Shown here: one piece after another, positions 53,393-64,000 of the stretch
How positions within the stretch are numbered: position 1 is the stretch's first letter
How the letters are laid out: each line of letters starts with the position of its first letter
Program-made: the position numbers and the translations under genes
Notes under the pieces: generated by a model
What the model was told of the DNA's origin: nothing
What the model saw: the letters and a program-made list of their open reading frames with translations, nothing else
The model's database searches: none
Source: Dermatemys mawii
Taxonomy: Eukaryota > Chordata > Testudines > Dermatemydidae
NCBI GenBank assembly: GCA_007922305.1
Contig: ML677365.1
Coordinates: 12,572,533 to 12,636,532, forward strand
Direction: 5' to 3'
Length of the DNA stretch: 64,000 bases

Positions 53393-53879
53393 TATGGCTC
53401 AGATTCTGTCACTGATATTATTCAGCAAAAATCATGGACAAGTCACAGGCAATAAACAAAAATTCACTGAAGCCCGTGACCTGTCTGTGATTTTTATTAA
53501 AAACATCCCTGACAAAATGGGAAGGGAAGAGATGGAGGGTCCAGCACTCACAGTGGCTGGGCTGCTGCAGGGTCCAACCCCTGGCCTGGTGACTGGGGAG
53601 CTGCAGGGGGCTCCTGCCACCCTCCTTGGCTGGGCTGCTGTGGAGGAGCTCCTGCCAACTGGGTAGCTATGGGGAGCCCAACTGCCCACAGGATGTGGGA
53701 GCTCTGGGGATCCCCTAGGGAGATCTGGGGTCCCACTGCTGCCCAGCAGCTAGGAGCTGAGCACCTGCGGGACTACCTGCTGACAGCAGTCCAGCGCTGG
53801 GGCAGAAAATGTCACAGAGGTCTCTTGAAGTCATGGATTCCATGATTTCCATGGCCTTGGTGACATAATCATAGCGCTA
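53393..53879. mobile_element. hAT-type MITE family E
   Basis: Perfect 8-bp duplication ATTATAAC (53385-53392, 53880-53887). Left end 'tatggctcagattctgtcac' pairs imperfectly with the right end 'ggtgacataatcatagc'. Interior holds paired 'catgga(t)tccatga' text and a GC-rich core. Confidence 0.78.
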
Positions 53880-53887
53880 ATTATAAC

Positions 53888-56659
53888 CTATGCGTTTTGC
53901 AGAAGTTAGTTATAAAAAATTAGCTGCGATAGTGTACTTTGAAGCAGTCCGCTGAAGCCATTTTGAAAGACATTTTTCCTGACACCTTTTCTCCCTGTGG
54001 GTGAGCAACTGGTCACTGAAAACCTGCTGTTAATTACTCAGTATCGTTCCAGATGTTAGATAAATATCTGGGATGGTCGACTCTAAACCTATTGCTTAAG
54101 GCTGTGTCAGCTTAAATCTGATAAACTGCAGTATTAGACAAAAGCATGCTTATTTGCATTTAATCTTTAATCAGACAGATTTGCCGTGTTCCTGTTGATT
54201 TATTCCTGACACCACCTGGAGTGAAATAGTTAATTTACCACTGTTGGGGATTCTGAAAACCCCAGGGGCAGAAGAGGAAGGGCAGAGGTAGGGGGACCCT
54301 TGCTTCCCCTCGATTTTTGGTCAGGCTCTACCGCCCTTGTCTGTGCTATTCAACTAAAAACATATAATGGTATTAATGAACTAATTCTGAAAATAGGAAT
54401 GGTCTACCAAAGATAATGTCAAAAATCTTATGCAAATTCATATTTAGACATTATTTTACAAATAAATTTATGGAGTTGTTATTGTCCTGTGAGTCAATAT
54501 GGCTGCCATGCAGAAAATAGATTAATACTGAAAATTGCCAAGTAGGCCTGTATTTAGAAGATGCTTTATACTTTTCATATCTCATCCATTATTCCATAGT
54601 TCGGCTCACACCCCTAGAGATCCCTCTATTATAACCCTCCTTTTAAACCTCTGAGGCTCTGTTTTACAGTTAGTATCTTTCTGATTCAGAAGCTGTTGTT
54701 CCAGGAACTCACAGAACAATTTTACTTAAGGCAGAATGATGCTATTTTAGCTACAGAAAAGATTTCCAGCAGAGGCATAATGTGGCATGAGTATCATTAC
54801 TTTTGAAAATATTACCTAAATATAAATTTTTAGATGACAGGATCTATTTCATTTTAACAGGTGTGGAGCACAGAGGACACAAAATCCTTTTTCCCAGCAG
54901 TAGAAAATTGAACTTTTGCAAGATAACATTATACTGCCTCCCACTAAGCACTTTTGATCGTGTGCTCAGGGAAATGCCACAATACTAAGAACTACAACCA
55001 ATATAATTCATCTCATATTGCATTAATTAAAATAATATTTTATGATGAAGTTATATTAGAAATAAAATAAATCAAAAATAAATTATGTTATATGTTGCCA
55101 CTCATTAGGACTGGAAGAGTCAGACAGCTACTTGAGAGCTAACCCATGTAGATATCAGCCTGAGTAAAATTATAGAGGTAAGATTTCCACAGGGATGAAA
55201 TATTCTTGAATATTTCACATTATCATTTTGTATTCATATGTGTGAATGTTTGTATGCCAGGCTTTTTAAGTGAGAAGATCCTTGCATCTCGCTCTCTCAG
55301 CTGCTGAAGTCAAAGACCAGTGACACAAAAGGTCACAAAGACTGGGAACTTTATTAGCTGCAGTGAATAGCCATTGACATCTCTTGTGTCTTGTCAAGCC
55401 ATACATACGCAACAATATGTTGTTGCAGTGCCTTTCCAACCATTGGACCAAGAAGTCTCCTCCACCCAGTCTGTCAAAATGGATTTAGTATGTTGGGGGT
55501 AGGCACTTCTCCTCATGCTACCCTCTACCTGATTTATTCCACCAGTTGAAATGCATTTAGATACTCAGTGCCAGCTGTGTTTGGATATTGCTCTTGGGAG
55601 CCTTTTGCTTTATTTTCATGCAAGAACAACCATCACCAAGGAGGAGCAGAGAGGCAGAGGGAGAGAGTCTGTGTGTTTGTCACTCAGTCATTCTCCCAGG
55701 TTCCATGCTGGATGAAATGTCTCCAGGAAACATTAGTTTATCAGAAACTCCAGTGAAAAAACAAAGCTGGACATGATATGGCAGTCTGCCTAATCTTTCT
55801 CAGCATGCCTTGTATGTATATAGTGTCCTGCTAATTACAATCAGTGCCAAATGGGGTGGTGATTTTGTGATGTATGGAACACTGGGAAGTAGACTGAAAT
55901 TTCCAGCTCACTTCACAATGACCAAACAACAGCTAACAGATAGTACTGACTTGGGACTACTACTTACCTGGACCAGCTATGTACATTTATGGCATTAAAT
56001 AATGCTTAATAATATTTCCACCCATGGTTGAAGTAAATGTTTCCATTGTGAACTGTGTTATCCTCATCTATTTTTGAGACCCTTGAGCTGTAAAACCACT
56101 GACTCTTACAGCATTTTTCCTTAGCGTGAAGACAGCTCTGAACTTTTTTCTAGTGAAAGAATTTACTGTTTCCACTAGTTGTAGCATGCACTCTATTTAT
56201 TTAATGAACACTAGATGTTTGTGAGCACTGAGCAAGAAAAGTGAGTCAGCGAGGAATAGTGCAGGAGATGCTGCAAGTTCCAGTAAATACGTATGTCTGC
56301 TATAAAATCCCCAGTACTCATTTGTCTGCCAATATGGATTGCCTTCTGGAAGAAATGAAGGTAGACATACTCCCAAACCTAATCCAGTCTGAGCCCTATT
56401 CTCGAACAGTCTGCATGGGATGTGATTTTTGACTTATTTAAATTCTCTCTATTTGCATATCTGAGGGCAGTCATCGTTGTGCAGGTTTAGATGTAATACT
56501 CTAATTGCATGTAATTCAGTCAAGTATTATAGATAGATTTTAAGACCAGAGAGAACTATTCTGATCATCACTCTAGGATGACCTTTTCCATATCACAACC
56601 CACAGAATTTCACCAAGCAATTCCTGCATCAAACCCATAATTTCTGGCTGAGTAGAGTG
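53888..56659. other. Intergenic, nothing recognised
   Basis: 2.8 kb of AT-rich DNA without a named repeat or conserved exon. Confidence 0.45.
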
Positions 56660-57622
56660 TAGGAGCCGATTTTGTTTAACATCTTCATTAATGACCTGGA
56701 TGATGGGATGGATTGCACCCTCAGCGAGTTTGCATATGACATTAAGCTGGGGGGAGAGTTAAATATGTTGGAGGATAGGGATAGGGTCCAGAGGGACCTA
56801 TACAAATTGGAGAATTGGGCAAAAAGAAATCTGATGAGGTTCAACAAGGACACGTGCAGAGTCCTGCACTTAGTACAGAAGAATTGCATGCACTGCTACA
56901 GGCTGGGGACCAGCTGGCTAGCGGCAGATCTGCAGAAAAGGACCTGGCAATCACAGTGGATGAGAAACTGGATATGAGTCAGCAGTGTGCCCTTGTTGCC
57001 AAGAAGGCTAATGACCTATTGGGCTGCATTAGTAAGAGCATTGCCAGCAGATCGAAGGAAGTCATTATTCCTCTCTATTTGGCTCTAGTGAGGCCACATC
57101 TAGAGTATTGTGTCCAGGTTTGGGCCCCCTCACTACAGAAAGGTTGTGGACAAATTGAAAGAATCCAGTGGAGGGCAACAAAAAAGATAAGGGGGCTGGG
57201 ACACATGACTTATGACTGAGGGAACTGGGCCTGTTTAGTCTACAGAAGAGAAGAGTGTGTGTGTGGCAGGGGGATTTGATAGCAGCCTTCCACTACCTGA
57301 ATGGGGGGTTCCAAAGCGCATGGAGCTAGGCTGTTTTCAGTGGCAGCAGATGACACAACAAGGAGCAGTGGTCTCAAGTTTCAGTGCGGGAAGTCTACGT
57401 TGAATACTAGAAAGAACTATTTCACTAGGCAGGTGGTTAAGCACTGGAATGAGTTACCTAAGTGGAGGATGGAATCTCCATTCTTAGAGGTTTTTAAGGC
57501 CAGGCTTGACAAAGCCCTGGCTGAGATAATTTAGTTGGGGTTGGTCCTGATTTGAGCAGGGGGTTGGAACAGATGACCTCCTGAGGTCTCTTCCAACCCT
57601 CATCTTCTATGATTCTATGATA
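56660..57622 (+). mobile_element. CR1 LINE with (ATTCTATG)-type 3' end
   Basis: Starts within the RT (NIFINDLDDGM, 56672). A frameshift near 56890 separates DRVQRDLYKLENWAKRNLMR from ASGRSAEKDLAITVDEKLDM, then VRPHLEYCVQVWAPSLQKG and a last frame at 57301-57534. 3' end 'cttctatgattctatgat' is the octamer repeat that ends avian/turtle CR1. Confidence 0.9.
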
Positions 57623-58666
57623 TCTTGTAGATAGGAATTTAGTAAATGCTTTTAATTTCAGTAATCATATGTTTTAGCTTAGTTTAAATTTTTTTTGTAG
57701 ATATTCTGGGCTGGGTTGTAATTGGGCTGCCTAAGCATGGGAGCATCTTGTTTCTCTCTTCGTTATGTTCTTTATGTCTAGAGAGAAAGTAGTATGTGAA
57801 AATGTGTAAAAGTTAGTTTGTTTTTATTAAAAGGTTATGATCACAGAAGACTGTTGGGTATTTCAAATGGTACTGTGCAGCCTGTGTGTCTGATCCAAGA
57901 AAGAAAGAACAGTCTGTACTGAGGTAGCGGAAAGCTAACATGAGTTTTCTAGGAACTAAAACTTACTGCAGGTTAGGAAATATATATGATTTTCTTACAA
58001 AGAGCCTTAGAACAATGTAAGAAAATGACAGTCCTCTTATTTGGGGGGAAACTTTTTTCAAAAGCCCATATTTGAAATTTTAATTAAATACATTTCATTT
58101 GTGCACTTGATTTGAATAAAACACATGTAATAGTATTTTAAAGGATGCTAGAAAACTGTTTCTCTGTTGGTTACTTCTACTGCCAGGGATAAACTGTGTA
58201 AGATATTTGTTCACTGAAAGAGGTTGATTCCTGGCACAGCTTGCCATTTCGGGGGTGTAGGATGTATAATAGTTCTTTATAAGATCTGTAACCTTTTAAG
58301 ATTTGACGCTAAAACTAGTTCCGAAGGCAGATGTAATGGTTTTACAAAATGTGTCAGTACATGTTGCTCATTAGAATGTGATTTTTGTCTTTGAAAAAAT
58401 CTGAGATTGTAAAGTATATCTTCCCTTTCTGAGCAAGCAAAGCATAAGATAAATTCACATCTGGTGAAAATCACCGCTGGGCAGAGAGCTTGCTCTAAGC
58501 CAATGCACTATGTAAAACCTCAAAATAAATACCTGGAGAATAGGCCTAGTGCTGGCTATTTGCACAGTGGTGAATTTTACTCTTTGTGAATTTGAAATTT
58601 GCTTTACTCACTTGGAAAGGTAGGATATTACTATAGTTTACACTTTCACATTAGAGTAATTTAGAA
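57623..58666. other. Intergenic, nothing recognised
   Basis: AT-rich, no named element. Confidence 0.45.
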
Positions 58667-58835
58667 ACATAGGACTGGAAGCGATCTTGAGAGGTCATCT
58701 AGTCCAGTTCTCTGCACTCATGGCAGGACTAAGTATTATCTAGAACATCCCTGACAGGTATTTTTCCAACCTGCTTTTAAAAATGTTGAGTGATGGAGAT
58801 GCCACAACCTCTCTGGGCAATTTAGTATAGTAAAT
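58667..58835 (-). mobile_element. CR1 3'-end fragment (minus)
   Basis: 'cataggactggaagcgatc', 'gaggtcatctagtccag', 'atggcaggactaagtatt'. Same tail type as the CR1 at 21283 and the SINE at 6296. Confidence 0.85.
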
Positions 58836-59466
58836 CAGTACCAAGTAATTTAGGATAATATTTAAAAGCAATATGCCTGGTAGCTATTAAAAAGAATGGC
58901 TGGGACACAACCACAGCCCTGAACAGTGACTAGTTTCCTGCTTCTTGAGCTATTTAAATACTGATCACCCTAACAGTTCAAAGCCAAATAGGCTCACCTG
59001 ATCCTAAAGCCCAGATGCCCCTGCACACAGTCCCACAAAAATTATCATGCTAGCTAGGAAAAACACCAACTGTTGCATGAGAAGCTTCGGTGTTCCTGGG
59101 ATCTGTCCCTCTGTGGACACAAGAATGGTATTGATGCTTGAGAAAGAATGGTCAGGTACCTTGCCGTAAGTGGCTCTTCACACTGCTTTGTCCACTCAGA
59201 TCCTATTGTAGGTGGGCATGTGCCCCATGCACGCAAGATCAGATTCTTTTGGCCAGCAACTTCTGTTGAAGCTACACATGCACCCTGCATACCCTAAGAC
59301 GCTTCTCTAACAGTTAAAATGTAGAGCAGCCCCAACCACCTCCCAGTTCCTTCACCAATGCAGAATCCCCAAGGCGAAAAATTCTACATTTGAGGGAAGG
59401 AAGGCAGTGTGGGGTCTGTGTGGACAAACCATGTCAAAGGTTACAATTACTGCAAGGTAAGTAATG
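58836..59466. other. Intergenic, unclassified repeat-like sequence
   Basis: 'tcctattgtaggtgggcatg' (near 59203) has a partner 'tcccactgtaggtgactgac' near 60841, suggesting an unnamed repeat on both sides of the LTR. Confidence 0.35.
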
Positions 59467-59471
59467 GTCCC

Positions 59472-60128
59472 TGTAGCAGGGTGACCACCCCACTCCTGCC
59501 CTGAAGGGGTTAAAAGCAGCCCTGCAGAGGCTATGGCTAAAGAAAAGTAGCCCAGCAGAGGGAAGGCAGCTGAGGACGTGGCAGCCACAGCTGCAGCTGG
59601 GGCAGTTAAGGCCCAGCTGGCCTGTATAAAAAGGTTGGGAGCCAGGAGTTCAGGGCTCTCACTCCAGTCCTGGAGAGAGCAGAGCCTGGCTGCCTGAGCA
59701 CAGGGTGCTTGGACTGAAGCAAGGTTGGGGAGCCCCAGGCTGAAGGGCCTGATCCTAGACCCAGAAAGGTGCAGGGTGGTAGAGTCAAATAGCAGGTTCC
59801 AAAACCTCCTTGCCTATGATGAGTGGCTGTTACACTGCAGTCTGCCCCAGGGAGTCGGGGCTTGATGAGGACTGACAGTAGCCTAGACTGAGGCAAGGTG
59901 AGGCTCAGAGTGTTGGGGGTTTTCCAGGGAGGGGAGACCCAGAGGCAGAGTGTGGGGGGTACTGCCAGGGGGGCAGTACCCCAGGCAAAGGACACCGAGG
60001 TCCAGGGAGAGACACGGGGCCAGCGGACAGCAGGACACCAGCCTGCAGAGGGTGCTCTGTGCTGAAAATGCACTAATTCCAGGATTACCAGTAGGAGGCG
60101 CCGCAGAGTGAGCTGCCGCCCCACTACA
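59472..60128 (+). mobile_element. Solo LTR, 657 bp
   Basis: Begins TGTAG and ends CTACA, the TG...CA inverted termini of an LTR. Perfect 5-bp duplication GTCCC (59467-59471, 60129-60133). TATAAAAA at 59625-59632 fits an LTR promoter. No internal retroviral or gypsy coding region adjoins it, so it is a solo LTR. Class (endogenous retrovirus or gypsy) not determined. Confidence 0.85.
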
Positions 60129-60384
60129 GTCCCCTTTTCTTTGAGAAGTTGTCCACACACACGGGCAGTGGGTACAATAGGCCAGAAGAGGCTAAACCTC
60201 CCCTGGCACAGCCAACCCGCAGCTGAACACCTAGGCCGTGTCCCCTGCCTGCTCTGCTCCTTCCCCAAGGTCCCCATTGCCTGCTCCTGTTGCCTAGTGA
60301 GTCTTCCTCCACTTCACTTTCCCCAGTCCCTAGAGGTCCCTGCCATTAACTGTATCCCTCCTCTCCGCCACACCTCTCCCCCAA

Positions 60385-60790
60385 GAGGGTGAGAGGGGTG
60401 ATGAGGCGAGTGGGGTGTGCGTCTTGCAGCAGGCAGAAGGGTGAGGAGGGACATGGTGGGTGGTAGGGGGGCTCTCACAGTGGGCAGGGCGGGTGAGGAG
60501 GTACCAGGCAGGAAGAGGTTTTGTGGGGGAGGGGGAGTGAGGAGGGACTTATCGGGCTGGGTGGGGGTGTGAGGAGCGACCCGACGAGTGGCAGGCAGAG
60601 GAGTTGGGTGGGACGTGGTGGGTGAAGAGGGACTCAGCAGGTGAGGGACTGAGGTGGTGTGTGACAAGCAGGGGGATCTCACGGCAGGCAGGGAGTGAGG
60701 AGGGACACAGTGAGTGATGGTGGGGGGCTGAGTGGGGACAAGGTGGGGCTTGGAGCCAAGTGGGGGCACATTGTGTGTAGGGGTGTGGGC
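60385..60790 (+). repeat. G-rich degenerate minisatellite
   Basis: Repeated 'gtgaggagggac' or close variants at about 60441, 60538, 60622 and 60695, within a strand-biased purine region with many GGGG runs. Confidence 0.6.
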
Positions 60791-60899
60791 AGAAGAGGTG
60801 GGACCTTGGAAGCTTCACCTATCGCCCATGTTCATACAGATCCCACTGTAGGTGACTGACAAAGCGTTGCCTCTCTGAGGTGACAGATGCAGTAGCACA

Positions 60900-61182
60900 G
60901 TGTGAGGACTCACCCCGTGGTGCCTTCTGCTGGCCATCTGGGAATTAACTCTTCCAGCTGAGAGCACCCTCTGCAGGCCGGTGTCTCACTGTCCACTGGC
61001 CCCGTGTCCCTCCCAGACCATGATGCCCTTTTACCTCGGTTGCTGCCCCCCTGGCAATACCCCCACACGCTGTATGGGTCTCCCCTCCCTGGGGAACCCC
61101 CAACCCACTATCCCCACCTTGCCTCAGTCTAGGGCTACTGCCAGTCATCATCAAGCCCTCGCTCCCTGGGGCAGACTGAAGT
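60900..61182 (-). mobile_element. 3' half of the same LTR family, inverted
   Basis: Reverse complement matches 59837-60125: 'cagtctgccccaggga', 'agactgaggcaaggtg', 'gggaggggagaccca', 'gacacggggccag', 'cctgcagagggtgctct'. Forms an inverted pair with the solo LTR about 780 bp away. Confidence 0.82.
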
Positions 61183-61925
61183 GTAAAAGCCAGTCATCAT
61201 CGGCAAGGGGAGTTTGGACCAGCTGCCTTTGCCTGGCCCCCAGTACCCTCCTTAGGCCTATGGGAAGCTGTGTGCACAGGAGAGGAGGGGGAGAAGAGGT
61301 GGGCATTTGGGGAAGGGATTGGAGTAGAAGAGTTGTGCTGGGGCTAAGGGCTGCAGTAGCAGTGCTCTGGGCTCCTGTGAGTTGGGGGGCTAGCCTCCTC
61401 CCACAGCTGGTTCCTGGCTGCAGCAGCTTACACAGCACTGATGATTTATAATGAAAGCAAAATGAGTTTATTACAAAAGAACTTGGAATAAGTGATACCA
61501 AGTAAAAATGGTTACAAGCAAACAAAAGTGAAAACACACATCTACAAGTCTCTCTTAAAGAGGGTTTCTATCACCCACAGTTGCCTTTCCAGCTCTGACT
61601 GGCCAGGATCCATCACAGAGATCAAATTGCCTGGTTCTTTTGTCTCCTAAAATAAAGGACAATCCAGAGGTTCTTTGCCGCTCTCTTTCATCGTCCAGTG
61701 AACCTTTGAAATGCTGAATAAAGGAGCCATGAGGTCTGGATAAAAAGACTCTGTGCCGCTTCCTCCACCAATGATGAGTGGTACAGTGCAAATTGATCTG
61801 TTCCTGCAACCTCTGATATGCAAATGAATAACCAATTGACTGTGATTTTACCTGGATGGAGGTATCGGTCTTGCCTTTGTTTGGGAAAACTCTGTTTACC
61901 AGACTTGTCTGGTTTAACACATTTC
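61183..61925. other. Intergenic, nothing recognised
   Basis: Could include more of the inverted LTR copy, but similarity fades. Confidence 0.4.
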
Positions 61926-62206
61926 AGGCCATGTCTACACTGGCACTTTCCTCCTTAAAATGTTTGTTGCTCAAGGGTGTGAAAAAACACAGCCCTGAAC
62001 AACACAAGTTTTAACACATGAAAATGCCAGTGTGGACAGCACTTCCAATGGCAAAGTTACTGTCTCTCATTGGAGGTGATTTTATTTTGTCACCAGGACA
62101 GCTTTCTCCCAGTGAAAAAGAGCGGCTACGCAGCGTGCCTTACAATGGTGTGGCTGCAGTGGCGCAGCTGCGCTGTTGTAAGGTGCACAGTGTAGACATA
62201 GCCTTC
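61926..62206. mobile_element. MITE with GGC[C/T]ATGTCTACACT termini
   Basis: Left 'ggccatgtctacactggcac' and right 'cacagtgtagacatagcc' are inverted. 281 bp, non-coding. Target duplication not clear. Related to the half copy at 9871. Confidence 0.72.
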
Positions 62207-62599
62207 TTCCCATATTTCCAGCACGACCGTACAGTTACTGTGCATACACCATGCAAGAATATTAATGATCCTTGTGCTATTAGTTTTCCAGGGATTCCTT
62301 ACATAACACCTACTGGATATAGATTCTGACATTAGTAAGTTCAGGGACACTGGACTGGTTTGGTCAGCTGAAATTCACTGCTAGATAACAGGAAAGCCCT
62401 TGCCCTCTGGCACTGGAATGCTGTGAGGATCATAGAAGTCTGTATTGAAAAATTGTTTCCACGTGGCTTTGTAAATAAACCACATTGATTGTTTCAGCTC
62501 TCAGCGAGAATGTTGTGCACCTCTTCAGAGCAACAGCTGTCTTCCAGGCTCAGCCAGCTATTGTCCAAGCTGTGAGATGTAGAAACACTTGAGCCTAAG
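62207..62599. other. Intergenic, nothing recognised
   Basis: No named element. Confidence 0.4.
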
Positions 62600-63235
62600 G
62601 TGGAGAATCAGACTTTGGTCCTGTAAGAAGCAGCCAATCAAGGCCAGGCAAGCCCATATAAGAATAGCTGCAGGGCAGAGCAGGTTGCTCCCTGGAGCTT
62701 GAGGAGGTAGAACTGACTGCCTTTCAGGAGGAAGAAAGCTCGCACCTAAGACAGAGCAGTGCCGGGCAGGATAAGGGAGTGACGTGAGCTCCTGGCTTAC
62801 TGCTGGCATGCTGAGGCCCTGAGCTAAGCGTGGAGATAGTGCTGGAGCTGTGCAGAAGTGGCCCAAAGAAGTAGATGGAGAGGTTGGAGAAGACACAGTG
62901 CATGGCTGCCACATACAGGGTCTCTGGGCCAGGACTCGGAGTAGTGGGCAGACCGCGTCGTCTCCCTCCCTTCCCCAATCACCACTGAGGAAGTGACTGG
63001 ACAGTTGGACAGCAGAACTGTTGCCCGGAATGGGGGAGCACAGGGTGTGGCACAGCCAGAGAGCTGTGTCCTGAAGAGGACACCGTGGTTCTTGGAGTGA
63101 CACGGGTCTGGGAGCTGAAGTGACAGCGAGTGAGGCGCCAACTGAAGAGGGTGCATTGGTTAGCAGTACTGATACCCAGGATGGCCAGAAGGGGGTGCCA
63201 GAGTAGTGAGTCGCACACGGTCACACCATGCCAGT
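62600..63235 (+). repeat. Unclassified LTR-like repeat
   Basis: GC-rich, TATA-like 'cccatataagaatagc' near 62650, G-rich 'agaagggggtgccag' near its right end. Resembles the solo LTR in composition and layout, but termini and duplication were not found. Confidence 0.35.
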
Positions 63236-63370
63236 CTTATTTTCCTGAGTACTCTAGGGATTAGGAGAAACAAGAAGAGCAGATTTCTGTCTCGTCTGAA
63301 AAGAAACTCAGATTCATTCCTTCTCTGGAGCAAAAATGATGACACTTGTTGTTTACATTGGTTGCAAAGA

Positions 63371-63432
63371 GGTCTCTGATGGGGCGCGGCCCACTTTTGA
63401 AAGTGGTCTCTGGTGGGGCGGGGCCCACTTTT
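63371..63432 (+). repeat. 34-bp tandem duplication
   Basis: 'ggtctctgatggggcgcggc' at 63371 and 'ggtctctggtggggcggggc' at 63405, both followed by 'ccactttt'. Confidence 0.88.
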
Positions 63433-64000
63433 TTGTTCCTCCTTGTCTATTTATGTAGTGTGTTGCTGTAGTATTGTCTGTCAAAACTTGGACAGTTGTG
63501 CTGTGAATCAAAGGTTAAAATGTCCTGCAAGCTAGATGAATGGTTCTAACTTCTGGTATATTTATATGCAGCTGGGATTCCATCAGGGACCTGGGCCTGC
63601 AGGTGAGTCATACATGCTCCCCAGCCCTCTTTGTAGATATCTGTCACCAGAATGTTTGTGGGAGTTGGAGAGACAAATATCACCCCCAAGAGACATTCTG
63701 AGGATCATTCCACCAGAATAGTGATGAAGGGACATTCCTGGGAACAAACATTGGCAAATCCATGCTTTATTTGGTTCATTGACTGACTTCAGTCAGCCTT
63801 GGAGAGGAAGAAGATGCAATCTGGCACGTGGCATCACATACGTGCAAGAGCCCATATGACCCAACAGACTGAGACAGCCCTTCACTGATATAATTGGATG
63901 AGTCTAAAGCTCAGATATAACTCTGGTGTCAAATCTGTTTCAAGGAAGGTGTGCACTTGCTGACCTCGCAGCTATAAGTGCTCCGGCAAACTCTATTGAT
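63433..64000. other. Window end, nothing recognised
   Basis: No coding or repeat signal recognised to the end of the window. Confidence 0.4.

Noticed and set aside
59606..60277. 223-codon minus-strand frame
   Set aside because: Antisense across the solo LTR and its flank; no domain recognised. Explained by GC-rich repeat sequence.
60314..60769. 151-codon Pro/Ser/Thr-rich minus-strand frame
   Set aside because: Translation of the G-rich minisatellite; a purine-rich strand lacks stops on its complement.
62558..63103. 181-codon minus-strand frame
   Set aside because: Lies in an LTR-like GC-rich repeat; low-complexity Ser/Leu/Pro composition with no homology recalled.
53888..64000. FZD6, expected beyond CTHRC1 from human gene order
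   Set aside because: No frizzled cysteine-rich or seven-helix coding block is visible here; it most likely lies past the window end.

Overview
This is a vertebrate nuclear window, almost certainly from a turtle. Three split genes with GT-AG introns are recognisable. The rest is interspersed repeats of the kind known from turtle genomes: several CR1 LINEs, a tRNA-derived SINE whose tail matches a CR1 3' end, Harbinger and hAT DNA elements, Tc1/mariner-like MITEs and Penelope-like retroelements. The turtle call comes from this repeat mix and was not tested by a search.

Gene layout, left to right. (1) DCAF13 (WDSOF1/Sof1), minus strand: exons 6 to 1 lie at 44-121, 829-984, 4166-4255, 5007-5114, 9046-9245 and 11271-11340, giving residues 1-234; the remaining exons lie left of the window. 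(2) SLC25A32, the mitochondrial folate/FAD carrier, plus strand: seven coding exons from 11619 to 36449 encode a complete 323-residue protein. Its start is 278 bp from the DCAF13 start, head to head in a CpG-rich block with ETS and E-box motifs. (3) CTHRC1, minus strand: four coding exons from 50885 to 41049 encode a complete 239-residue secreted protein with 12 collagen triplets. SLC25A32 and CTHRC1 converge on opposed poly(A) signals near 40.66-40.71 kb. Order and orientation match the human 8q22.3 cluster CTHRC1-SLC25A32-DCAF13. No FZD6 exon was found to the right.

Repeat layout. DCAF13 introns hold two CR1 copies, two MITEs and a SINE. SLC25A32 intron 1 holds a 3.9-kb Harbinger transposon (14516-18463) with a broken DDE transposase on the plus strand and a broken Myb/SANT-like gene on the minus strand. 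Intron 2 holds a CR1 copy (about 21283-25400) carrying two later insertions: a hAT MITE and a Penelope-like element at 23111-24997. The latter has reverse transcriptase and GIY-YIG domains, 187-bp inverted arms differing at two sites, and target-site duplications. CTHRC1 intron 1 holds a CR1 and a hAT element. A GC-rich minisatellite of about 29 units lies just upstream of CTHRC1. From 53 to 64 kb I see only repeats, including a solo LTR with a perfect 5-bp duplication, and unclassified DNA.

The most notable non-genic signal is a hammerhead-ribozyme-like fold in the terminal repeats of the Penelope-like element. Stem II and a short stem III are kept, but the conserved core is changed in the same way in all three copies in the window.
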